Origin: Novosphingobium mathurense
GTDB lineage: Bacteria > Pseudomonadota > Alphaproteobacteria > Sphingomonadales > Sphingomonadaceae
Assembly: GCF_900168325.1 (NCBI RefSeq)
Contig: NZ_FVZE01000001.1
Span: 558,001 to 622,000 of the forward strand
Direction of reading: 5' to 3'
Length of the DNA stretch: 64,000 nucleotides
Shown here: positions 27,867 through 35,427 of the stretch, piece after piece
How positions within the stretch are numbered: position 1 is the stretch's first letter
Layout: each line of letters opens with the position of its first letter
Translations under genes and position numbers: made by a program
The notes under the pieces: model-generated
What the model was told of the DNA's origin: nothing
Database searches by the model: none
What the model saw: only the letters and a program-made list of their open reading frames with translations

Positions 27867-30707
27867 ATGACGTTTACCCGCGAAAAGGATTTCGGCACTC
27901 CGGCTGCAAGCGGTGAGGCGGTATCGCTCACCATCGACGGCCAGGAACTCACCGTTCCCGCTGGCACCTCGATCATGCGCGCGGCCGCCATGGTTGAGAC
28001 CGACATTCCCAAGCTCTGTGCCACTGACAGCCTCGAAAGCTTCGGCTCTTGCCGCCTTTGCCTGGTCGAGATCGAGGGGCGCAACGGTTACCCGGCTTCG
28101 TGCACGACCCCGGTTGCGCCCGGCATGGTCGTGCGCACGGAGACCGACAAGCTGCGCAAGCTGCGGCGCGGGGTGATGGAACTCTACATCTCGGACCACC
28201 CACTCGATTGCCTGACCTGCAGCGCCAACGGCGATTGCGAGTTGCAGGACCAGGCAGGTGCGGTCGGCCTGCGCGACGTGCGCTTCGGGTACGAGGGTGA
28301 AAACCACCTCGAAGGCTGTAAGGACGAGAGCAACCCCTATTTTACCTTCGATCCGGCCAAGTGCATCGTCTGTTCACGCTGCGTGCGCGCCTGCGACGAG
28401 ACACAGGGAACCCTGGCGCTCACGGTCGACGGGCGCGGTTTCGCCAGCAAGATCGCGGCAAGTCAGGACGAGGATTTCCTGTCGTCCGAATGCGTCTCCT
28501 GCGGTGCCTGCGTGCAGGCCTGCCCGACGTCGGCACTGATCGAAAACACCGTGATCGAGAAGGGTACGCCTGATCGGGCGGTGGTGACGACCTGCGCCTA
28601 TTGCGGCGTGGGCTGCACCTTCCGCGCCGAGATGCGCGGTGAGGAACTGGTGCGTATGGTGCCGTGGAAGGACGGCAAGGCGAACCACGGTCACTCCTGC
28701 GTCAAGGGCCGCTTCGCCTGGGGCTATGCCCGCCACAACGACCGCATCGTCAATCCCATGGTGCGCGGTTCGGTCGACGAGCCATGGCGCGAGGTGTCCT
28801 GGGAAGAGGCGATCGGCCACGTCGCCCGCGAATTCCGCCGCATCCAGAATGCCTACGGCACCCGCTCGATCGGCGGCATAACCTCCAGCCGCTGCACCAA
28901 CGAGGAAACGTTCCTCGTCCAGAAACTGGTGCGACAGGGCTTCGGCAACAACAATGTCGATACCTGCGCGCGCGTCTGCCATTCGCCGACCGGCTATGGC
29001 CTGAAGACGACTTTCGGCACTTCGGCGGGCACGCAGGATTTCGACAGCGTGCAGCATGCCGATGTGATCCTGGTGATCGGTGCGAACCCGACGGACGGCC
29101 ATCCGGTCTTCGCCAGCCACATGAAGCGGCGCCTGCGCCAGGGGGCGAAGCTGATCGTCATAGATCCGCGCCGCATCGATCTTGTCCGCTCGCCGCATAT
29201 CGAGGCTTCGCATCACCTGCCGTTGCGGCCGGGCACCAATGTCGCGATGCTCACGGCGATGGCGCATGTCATCGTCACCGAGGGCCTCGTCGACGAAGCC
29301 TATGTGCACGAGCGGTGCGACCGCGATGCCTATGCCGAATGGGCCGAATTCGTCTCCGATCCTTCGCGTTCGCCCGAAGCGATCGAGGAACTGACCGGCG
29401 TTCCCGCGCAGGAAGTGCGCGCGGCTGCCAGGCTCTATGCCACCGGCGGCAATGCCGCGATCTACTATGGCCTTGGCGTTACCGAGCACAGCCAGGGCTC
29501 CTCGACGGTCATGGCCATCGCCAACCTCGCCATGGCGACGGGCAATGTCGGCAAGGAAGGCGCCGGCGTGAACCCGCTGCGCGGCCAGAACAACGTGCAG
29601 GGCGCCTGCGACATGGGCAGCTTCCCGCATGAGCTTTCCGGCTACCGCCACATCTCGGATGCAGAAACCCGGGCGCTGTTCGAAAAGGACTGGGGCGCCA
29701 CCCTCGATCCCGAGCCGGGCCTGCGCATTCCCAACATGCTCGATGCCGCGACCGACGGCACCTTCAAGGGGATCTTCATCCAGGGTGAGGACATCCTCCA
29801 GTCCGATCCCAACACCAGGCATGTTGCAGCGGGCCTTGCGGCAATGGAATGCGTCGTCGTGCAGGACCTCTTCCTCAACGAAACGGCGAACTACGCGCAT
29901 GTCTTCCTGCCCGGCTCGACCTTCCTCGAGAAAGACGGGACCTTCACCAATGCGGAGCGCCGCATCCAGCTGGTGCGCAAGGTGATGGAGCCGCTCAACG
30001 GCTATGCCGACTGGGAAGTCGTGCAGCTTGTCGCCAATGCCATGGGGCTGGGTTGGGGCTACACGCACCCATCGCAGATCATGGACGAGATCGCGCGCCT
30101 GACGCCGACTTTCGCGGGCGTGAACTATGACGCGCTGGAGCAGCGCGGATCGGTACAGTGGCCGATGAACGAGGCCGCGCCGGATGGCACGCCGATGATG
30201 CACATCGATCACTTCGTGCGCGGCAAGGGCATGTTCGTCGTCACCGATTATGTGCCGACCGACGAGCGTACCGGACCACGTTTCCCTCTGCTACTGACCA
30301 CGGGGCGCATCCTCAGCCAGTACAACGTCGGCGCGCAGACACGGCGTACCGCCAATGTCGACTGGCATGCCGAGGACAGGCTGGAAATCCACCCGCACGA
30401 TGCCGAGAACCGCGGCGTGCGCGACGGGGACTGGGTTTCGCTGCGCAGCCGCGCGGGGGAGACGACCCTGCGCGCCAAGATCACCGACCGCGTGGCCCCG
30501 GGCGTGGTCTATACCACGTTCCACCATCCTGACACGCAGGCCAACGTCATCACCACCGACTTCTCCGACTGGGCGACCAATTGCCCCGAATACAAGGTGA
30601 CCGCGGTGCAGGTCACGCCATCGAACGGTCCGTCGGACTGGCAGAAGAGCTATCGCGAGCTGGCAGAAGCGAGCCGCCGCATCGAAACCGCCGAGCCTGC
30701 GGAGTGA
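27867..30707 (+). CDS. fdsA: NAD-dependent formate dehydrogenase, alpha (molybdopterin) subunit
   Basis: A 946-residue catalytic subunit that oxidises formate to CO2. In order: an N-terminal [2Fe-2S] domain (FGSCRLCLVEIEGRNGYPASC), a His/Cys cluster site (DHPLDCLTCSANGDCELQ), two [4Fe-4S] sites (CIVCSRCVRACDETQG; CVSCGACVQACPTSA), the molybdenum-domain cluster CAYCGVGCTF, then the bis-MGD domains and the C-terminal dinucleotide-binding domain. The molybdenum ligand is Cys371, followed by His372 (ARVCHSPTGYG), so this is the cysteine rather than selenocysteine form. The length is normal for soluble Fds enzymes. It depends on molybdate import by the neighbouring modABC. Confidence 0.96.
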   Translation: MTFTREKDFGTPAASGEAVSLTIDGQELTVPAGTSIMRAAAMVETDIPKLCATDSLESFGSCRLCLVEIEGRNGYPASCTTPVAPGMVVRTETDKLRKLRRGVMELYISDHPLDCLTCSANGDCELQDQAGAVGLRDVRFGYEGENHLEGCKDESNPYFTFDPAKCIVCSRCVRACDETQGTLALTVDGRGFASKIAASQDEDFLSSECVSCGACVQACPTSALIENTVIEKGTPDRAVVTTCAYCGVGCTFRAEMRGEELVRMVPWKDGKANHGHSCVKGRFAWGYARHNDRIVNPMVRGSVDEPWREVSWEEAIGHVAREFRRIQNAYGTRSIGGITSSRCTNEETFLVQKLVRQGFGNNNVDTCARVCHSPTGYGLKTTFGTSAGTQDFDSVQHADVILVIGANPTDGHPVFASHMKRRLRQGAKLIVIDPRRIDLVRSPHIEASHHLPLRPGTNVAMLTAMAHVIVTEGLVDEAYVHERCDRDAYAEWAEFVSDPSRSPEAIEELTGVPAQEVRAAARLYATGGNAAIYYGLGVTEHSQGSSTVMAIANLAMATGNVGKEGAGVNPLRGQNNVQGACDMGSFPHELSGYRHISDAETRALFEKDWGATLDPEPGLRIPNMLDAATDGTFKGIFIQGEDILQSDPNTRHVAAGLAAMECVVVQDLFLNETANYAHVFLPGSTFLEKDGTFTNAERRIQLVRKVMEPLNGYADWEVVQLVANAMGLGWGYTHPSQIMDEIARLTPTFAGVNYDALEQRGSVQWPMNEAAPDGTPMMHIDHFVRGKGMFVVTDYVPTDERTGPRFPLLLTTGRILSQYNVGAQTRRTANVDWHAEDRLEIHPHDAENRGVRDGDWVSLRSRAGETTLRAKITDRVAPGVVYTTFHHPDTQANVITTDFSDWATNCPEYKVTAVQVTPSNGPSDWQKSYRELAEASRRIETAEPAE

Positions 30708-30714
30708 CCCGGCG

Positions 30715-30936
30715 ATGATGAACACGCGCGAACACCTGATCTACATGGCAGGCCAGATCTTCCGCAACTTCGCCTCCAGGGGCGAGGAGGCAGCAGTCTC
30801 GGCGACCGCAGAGCATCTCGTGCTCTACTGGGACCCGCACATGAAAGCGCAGGCGCTGGACATACTGGACGACCCGGAGATCGATCTTCCCGAGCCGGTG
30901 CGTGCGGTCTTCGGGAAACTGCGCGTCGCGGCCTGA
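30715..30936 (+). CDS. fdsD: formate dehydrogenase delta subunit
   Basis: A 73-residue protein matching the small FdsD subunit: an N-terminal helix that includes LIYMAGQIFRNFAS, then TAEHLVLYWDPHMKAQAL. FdsD is needed for stable, active complexes in other bacteria. It starts 7 bp after fdsA. In classical fdsGBACD operons an FdhD-type sulfurtransferase gene (fdsC) sits between fdsA and fdsD; here it is missing. It converges on modC 62 bp further on, with a GGTGCC/GGCACC hairpin (30974-30991) between them. Confidence 0.85.
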   Translation: MMNTREHLIYMAGQIFRNFASRGEEAAVSATAEHLVLYWDPHMKAQALDILDDPEIDLPEPVRAVFGKLRVAA

Positions 30937-30998
30937 AGTTTCACTGGACAGGGATTGGTAAGAGACCGCACGCGGTGCCTGTACCGGCACCCCGCCAA

Positions 30999-31634
30999 TC
31001 AGCCTTCCACGCGTTCGACCGGGATGATCCGGTCTGCCAGACGTTCCACTTCGGGCCGGTCGTGGCTCACATAGAGGATCGGCAGCGCCAGTTCGTCGCG
31101 GACGCGTTCGATCAGCCGAAGGATCTCCCCGCGCCGTTCGGCATCGACCGATGCCAGGGGCTCGTCGAGCAGCAGGAAGCGTGGGCCGGACAGCAGGGCT
31201 CGGCCGATCGCCACGCGCTGCGCTTCGCCTCCGGATAGCGTCGCGGGCATGCGGTCGAGCAGGTGGCCGATGCCCAGAAAGTCCAGTGCGGTTTCGAACG
31301 AGAGCCAGCGTTCGTGGTACGCGGCGAGCTTCCAGCCGAACTCGAGGTTTGCTCGAACCGATTTGTGCGGGAAGAGACGCAGGTCCTGAAACACATAGCC
31401 GCAGCGGCGCTGCTCGGGGTGCAGGTTGATCCGCTCTGCCTTGTCGAACAGGACTGTCCCGGAGACCGCTATCCGGCCTGAGAGCGGTCGCACGAGACCT
31501 GCTATCGCATCGAGCAGGCTCGTCTTGCCCGCGCCGGAGGGGCCGAACAGGGCCGTCAGTCCCTTGCCGGTCTTGAACGTGTAGGACAGCCGCGAAGAAC
31601 CCCGCCGGATAGTGACGTCGACGTCAAAGGACAT
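30999..31634 (-). CDS. modC: molybdate ABC transporter ATP-binding protein, short form
   Basis: A 211-residue ABC ATPase: Walker A GPSGAGKT, Q-loop region, signature LSGGEAQR and Walker B FLLLDEP. It powers molybdate import with ModA and ModB. The start at 31634 overlaps modB by 11 bp; the frame reaching upstream to 31892 overlaps modB and is rejected. Classical ModC proteins (about 350 residues) carry a C-terminal TOBE/MOP molybdate-sensing domain. This one ends right after the ATPase core (RIIPVERVEG) and so lacks it. Confidence 0.88.
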   Translation of the reverse strand: MSFDVDVTIRRGSSRLSYTFKTGKGLTALFGPSGAGKTSLLDAIAGLVRPLSGRIAVSGTVLFDKAERINLHPEQRRCGYVFQDLRLFPHKSVRANLEFGWKLAAYHERWLSFETALDFLGIGHLLDRMPATLSGGEAQRVAIGRALLSGPRFLLLDEPLASVDAERRGEILRLIERVRDELALPILYVSHDRPEVERLADRIIPVERVEG

Positions 31635-32325
31635 GGCGCACCTTTCCCTGGCCGCTGCGCCGCGCGAGCCATTCGGACAGGACCAGTGCGCCGACCGACA
31701 GCAGGACCGACAGGACCGCCAGGCGCACGACCTGCAGTTCCGAACCCGGGATCTGCAATGCGCTGTAAATGGCAAGCGGAAGCGTCTGCGTCTCGCCGGG
31801 AATGTTCGAGGCGAATGTGATCGTCGCGCCGAACTCGCCCACCGAGCGGGCGAGGCCAAGGACAAGGCCGGCCAGAATGCCGGAGGAGGCAAGGGGCAGG
31901 GTGATCGATGCGAACGTGCGCAGGCGACTGGCTCCCAATGTCCGCGCGGCGCTTTCGAGGCGGGTGTCCACGGCTTCGAGCGAGAGGCGCATCGCGCGCA
32001 CCATCAGCGGCAGGGCCATCACCGCGGCGGCGAGCGCCGCGCCAGTCCAGCGGAACAGGAAGGTAAGTCCCAGATACTCGGAAAAGAACCGGCCAAGCGG
32101 CGCATTGGTGCCGAAGGCCAGGAGCAGCAGCCAGCCCGTCACCACCGGCGGCAGGACCAACGGGAGGTGGACGAGGGCATCGACGAGGACCTTTCCGGGG
32201 AAGCGCCAGCGCGCCAGCATCCAGGCCAGCGCGAAGGCCAGCGGCAAAACGGCCAGTATCGCCACCGTGCTGACTTTCAGGGAAAGCAGCAGGACTTCCC
32301 ACTCCTGCGGGCTGAGTGAAGTCAT
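31624..32325 (-). CDS. modB: molybdate ABC transporter permease
   Basis: A 233-residue inner membrane permease with about five helices and the cytoplasmic coupling (EAA) loop region LESAARTLGASRLRTFASITLPLASSGILAG. SVGEFGATITFASNIPGETQTLPLAIY is characteristic of ModB. It starts 12 bp after the modA stop and overlaps modC. Confidence 0.92.
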   Translation of the reverse strand: MTSLSPQEWEVLLLSLKVSTVAILAVLPLAFALAWMLARWRFPGKVLVDALVHLPLVLPPVVTGWLLLLAFGTNAPLGRFFSEYLGLTFLFRWTGAALAAAVMALPLMVRAMRLSLEAVDTRLESAARTLGASRLRTFASITLPLASSGILAGLVLGLARSVGEFGATITFASNIPGETQTLPLAIYSALQIPGSELQVVRLAVLSVLLSVGALVLSEWLARRSGQGKVRHVL

Positions 32326-32337
32326 GACCCGGATGGC

Positions 32338-33117
32338 TTACTGCGTGCCGAAACCGAAGCGGCGAAAGATGGTCTTGCCTTCGCTGGACAGAAGGAACCG
32401 GCGGAAATTCTCGGCATCGGGATTGCGCGAAGCCTTGAGGACCGCGACCGGGTAGCTGATCGGATCATGCGACGTTATCGGGAAAGTGCCCACGGCGCGT
32501 ACCTTGGGGTCGGCCTGCACGTCGGTTGCATAGACAATGCCCAGCGGGGCAGCTCCCCGGCTGACGAGGGCAAGGGCCGCGCGCACATTTTCTGCCGGGG
32601 CGAGCTTGCCCGAAACCGAATTCCAGACGCCGAGATTGGTCAGCGCCTGCCTGGCATAGATACCTGCCGGAACCCCGCGCGGGTCGGCCAGGGCCAGACG
32701 GCCGTTTCCGAGCGCCTTGTCCAGCGCAAAGCCGGGTGCGACCGCGATCTTGAGCGAACTGCTGCGCGGCGCTGCGATGACGAGGACATTGCGCAGGAAG
32801 GAAACCCGCGTGCGCGGACGCAGAAAGCCCTTCTGTTCCACCTCGTCCATCCATGCCTCATCTGCAGAGATGAAAAGGTCCGCGTTTGCGCCGGCCTCGA
32901 TCTGGCGAGCAAGGGCCGAAGACCCGGCGAACGAGATCCGCGGGCGGGCATGCCCCTTGGCCGCCCAGCCGTCTGCGGCGGCGTTCATGGCTTCCTGCAG
33001 GCTGGCTGCGGCGAGCACGAGTGGCCCGGTCCTGGCACCTGCTGCATGGGCAAGCGGTGCGGCCACAAGCAGGGCGAAAGAAAGGATCAGGCCGATCAGG
33101 CGAGAGAAGACAGTCAA
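32338..33117 (-). CDS. modA: molybdate-binding periplasmic protein, TTG start
   Basis: A 259-residue solute-binding protein beginning at a TTG (33117-33115) with GGAGA at 33126-33130, 8 bases away. The N-terminus LTVFSRLIGLILSFALLVAAPLAHA is a clean signal peptide. The body shows ModA features: LVLAAASLQEAMNA, SFAGSSALARQIEAGANADLFISADEAWMD and ALVSRGAAPLGIVYATDV. An in-frame ATG at 33174 is rejected because the Mo-box and a predicted -10 lie between it and the TTG, and because it would bury the signal peptide. First gene of modABC. Confidence 0.9.
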   Translation of the reverse strand: MTVFSRLIGLILSFALLVAAPLAHAAGARTGPLVLAAASLQEAMNAAADGWAAKGHARPRISFAGSSALARQIEAGANADLFISADEAWMDEVEQKGFLRPRTRVSFLRNVLVIAAPRSSSLKIAVAPGFALDKALGNGRLALADPRGVPAGIYARQALTNLGVWNSVSGKLAPAENVRAALALVSRGAAPLGIVYATDVQADPKVRAVGTFPITSHDPISYPVAVLKASRNPDAENFRRFLLSSEGKTIFRRFGFGTQ

Positions 33118-33136
33118 TTCAGGGATCTCCGCGAGT

Positions 33137-33174
33137 GCTATATACGATGATATATGGCGTGTCCCGAATGGCAA
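33137..33174 (-). promoter_or_regulatory. Mo-box (ModE-type operator) overlapping the modA promoter
   Basis: GCTATATA (33137-33144), 6 bases, TATATGGC (33151-33158): a dyad with one mismatch, close to the published Mo-box ATCGCTATATA-N6-TATATAACGAT. On the minus strand TTGCCA (33174-33169) and TATCAT (33152-33147) form a -35/-10 pair with 16 bp spacing, so a bound repressor would cover the -10. The predicted transcript starts about 22 bases before the TTG start. No modE gene is in the window. Confidence 0.72.
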
Positions 33175-33715
33175 GTGCGTCCTGGTGATCGGGGCTGGGC
33201 GCAGACGGATAGTGAAGTGATTCTCGCGAGGACACGCTGTCCCGGCAGGTCGGAAGGAAAATTATCGGGAGAGACTTGGAAAAGCGTTTCTCGAGAACCT
33301 GCATCTGCGGCTGATCGACTTTGCCCGTTCGGAATTATTGCCGTGCGGCACCGGGGCGAAGTTGGCGGAGGTGACTAGACGCAAGATGCAGCCAATTCGG
33401 CCATGCTCTGGCGATGCTGCATCGCGTTAACGCAGGTTAGCGCATCGCAGGATTGTGTGGCGATGGCGGCACGAAATGTCCGATCCCGGGAATGTCCTTT
33501 GCCTCGAGCCTTTCTATGTGAAACGTCAAGGCTACAATCGGCAAGTTCTGGTAAATTCCCGGCGTATCTGTTATAAGTGAAATGTCGCTTGGGAACGAAC
33601 CAACAAGAACAACAAGGTCCAAGTGCATTTGGGGGCAATATCGATCCGTTCAGTCCAATGACGGATCGCAAGGTCGGCAAATTGGAAACGCCGACCGTTT
33701 GAGTGGGGATGCTGA
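33175..33715. other. 541 bp stretch without a recognised gene
   Basis: Open frames here have poor codon bias and overlap each other. The right half (33440-33700) is less GC-rich than the surroundings. The only features seen are a loose AGCCTT/AAGGCT dyad near 33507-33535 and what should be the promoter of the small membrane-protein gene at 33716. Confidence 0.5.
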
Positions 33716-33910
33716 ATGAAGGTCGCAGACGAAAGATTTATGGGATTCGAAGCCGGGAACGACCGCAAGAGCGGGCGAGCCAGCCGCTTTGCGTGTTCCG
33801 CGCCTGAAGACATGGAAGGCGAGAGTGAACACGATGCACGCGGATTGGTACTTGCCATAGCGCTCTGCGTAGCTTGCTGGGCCGCGCTGGGATATTTCCT
33901 GCTGGGCTGA
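33716..33910 (+). CDS. small single-pass membrane protein
   Basis: A 64-residue protein with a polar, charged N-terminal half (MKVADERFMGFEAGNDRKSG...) and a C-terminal membrane helix (GLVLAIALCVACWAALGYFLLG). The helix is at the extreme C-terminus, so the bulk probably lies in the cytoplasm, tail-anchored. GTGGGGA precedes the ATG at a good distance. The function is not recognised. It converges on the outer membrane factor gene, 49 bp away. Confidence 0.6.
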   Translation: MKVADERFMGFEAGNDRKSGRASRFACSAPEDMEGESEHDARGLVLAIALCVACWAALGYFLLG

Positions 33911-33959
33911 TCGGCAGCCGGTCAAGACCGGTTTCGGATCGAAGAGGCGCCAACGGCGA

Positions 33960-35426
33960 TCAGCCGGTTGGCGCCTCTGTGCTTTTGGGGGCTTCGGACG
34001 TGTCGGGCAGCCAGCCGCCGGCCGTCGCAGCATAGAGCCGCGCCACGTTCTGGTACTGGCTGGTCCGAGCCTCCAGCAACGCAAGATTGGCCCGCTGAAA
34101 CGTGCGGTTGGCGTCGAGAACCTGAAGCACGCCGCTGTTGCCTACTTCAAAACTGCGCCGTGACAGGTAGAGCGAACGGTCTGCGACTTGCGCTGCATCC
34201 ACGCGCGCGGCCAGTTCGCGGCTGTCATTGCCCAAGGCGGACAGGAGGCCGGACACCTGGCCGAAGGCTTCGGTTACGACTTCGCGATACTGGGCGGCTG
34301 CTGCCTGTGCCTCGGCCTCGGCGCCGCGCTTGTTGGCCTTCAGGGTGCCGCCGTGGAAGATCGGCGCGGTCAGCCCGGCGAAGATGTCGAAGGCATTGAA
34401 CTTGCTGCTGGTGATCCGGTCGGGCTGCGAGGTCGACTGCGTGATCGATGCACCCAGGGTGATGTCTGGGTAGAGATCGGCGGTGGCGACGCCGACGGCA
34501 GCAACCGCGGCGTGAAGCCGCGCTTCCGCTTCCAGGATATCGGGGCGCTTTCGTACCAGGGCGGAGGGCATGGCTACCGGGATCTTGCCCGGCAGGACAA
34601 AGTCGTCGAGGCTGAAATCGGTCGGCCCGAGCTGCGCCGGAGAGATTCCCAGCAATGTCGCCAGCATGGCGCGTCCTTGCGCCAGTTCCTGTTCGAGCGA
34701 GGGCAGGCTTGCCCGGTCGCCGGCAAGCTGGCCTTGCGCGCTGAGCACTTCGACAAGCGTTCCCGAACCGGCGTTCTGGCGCTTGCGGGTCAGGTCGAGA
34801 TTGCGTTCGTCTTCTGCCAGCAGGCGGTTCTGCGTGGCGATCGTATCGTTGAGCGCAGCGATCGCCAGGACCTGGGTGACGACGCGTCCGGCGATCACCA
34901 GGTGCGCTGCCTCGGTGGCGCGTTCCTGCGCCTCGGCCTGCGCAGCGGCTTGCTCCAGTGCGCGGCGGTTGCGCCCGAACAGGTCGAGGTCGTACCGCAC
35001 GCCTGCGCCGAGCGTATAGAGGTCGAATTCCGGATTCTTGATACCGCCCGAACCGAAGCGATCGGAAAGGCCGAACGCTGCCAGATTGACCTTCTGGTAT
35101 TCGGCGCGGGCATTGGCATCGACCTGCGGCAGAGACCGCCCTGCGACGGCAGCGATGCGCTGGCGTGCCTTTTCCAGTGTCGCCCGGCTGGCGGCAAGGC
35201 TGTGATTTCCGCTCATGGCCTGCGCGACGAGCGCGTCGAGGCGCGCCGACTGGAAAGCCTTCCACCACTGCAGCTGCGGCCCGGCAGCGAGTTCGGCGTG
35301 TCCTTTGCCATCGCTGGCATAGCCAACTTCGGCCGACGGCGCTGGGGGGCGCGCGAAATCGGGGCCCACGCTCGTGCAGGCGCTGGCGAGGAGGAGCGGA
35401 AGCAGCGCCACGGTCTTGCGTTTCAT
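33960..35426 (-). CDS. outer membrane efflux lipoprotein (NodT/RND-OMF family)
   Basis: A 488-residue TolC-like outer membrane factor. The N-terminus MKRKTVALLPLLLASAC ends in a lipobox (LASAC), so the mature protein is lipid-anchored. CTSVGPDFARPP at the mature N-terminus is typical of NodT-family factors, and two long coiled, Ala/Gln-rich repeats follow (periplasmic tunnel helices). The start at 35426 has GGGGA 5-6 bases ahead; MGND four codons earlier is the alternative. It is the last gene of the efflux operon, overlapped by two or three codons with the transporter's 3' end region. Confidence 0.9.
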   Translation of the reverse strand: MKRKTVALLPLLLASACTSVGPDFARPPAPSAEVGYASDGKGHAELAAGPQLQWWKAFQSARLDALVAQAMSGNHSLAASRATLEKARQRIAAVAGRSLPQVDANARAEYQKVNLAAFGLSDRFGSGGIKNPEFDLYTLGAGVRYDLDLFGRNRRALEQAAAQAEAQERATEAAHLVIAGRVVTQVLAIAALNDTIATQNRLLAEDERNLDLTRKRQNAGSGTLVEVLSAQGQLAGDRASLPSLEQELAQGRAMLATLLGISPAQLGPTDFSLDDFVLPGKIPVAMPSALVRKRPDILEAEARLHAAVAAVGVATADLYPDITLGASITQSTSQPDRITSSKFNAFDIFAGLTAPIFHGGTLKANKRGAEAEAQAAAAQYREVVTEAFGQVSGLLSALGNDSRELAARVDAAQVADRSLYLSRRSFEVGNSGVLQVLDANRTFQRANLALLEARTSQYQNVARLYAATAGGWLPDTSEAPKSTEAPTG

Positions 35427-35427
35427 G

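Noticed and set aside
33118..33174. N-terminal extension of modA from an ATG at 33174
   Set aside because: It would contain the Mo-box and the -10 element and bury the signal peptide; the TTG at 33117 has a far better ribosome site.
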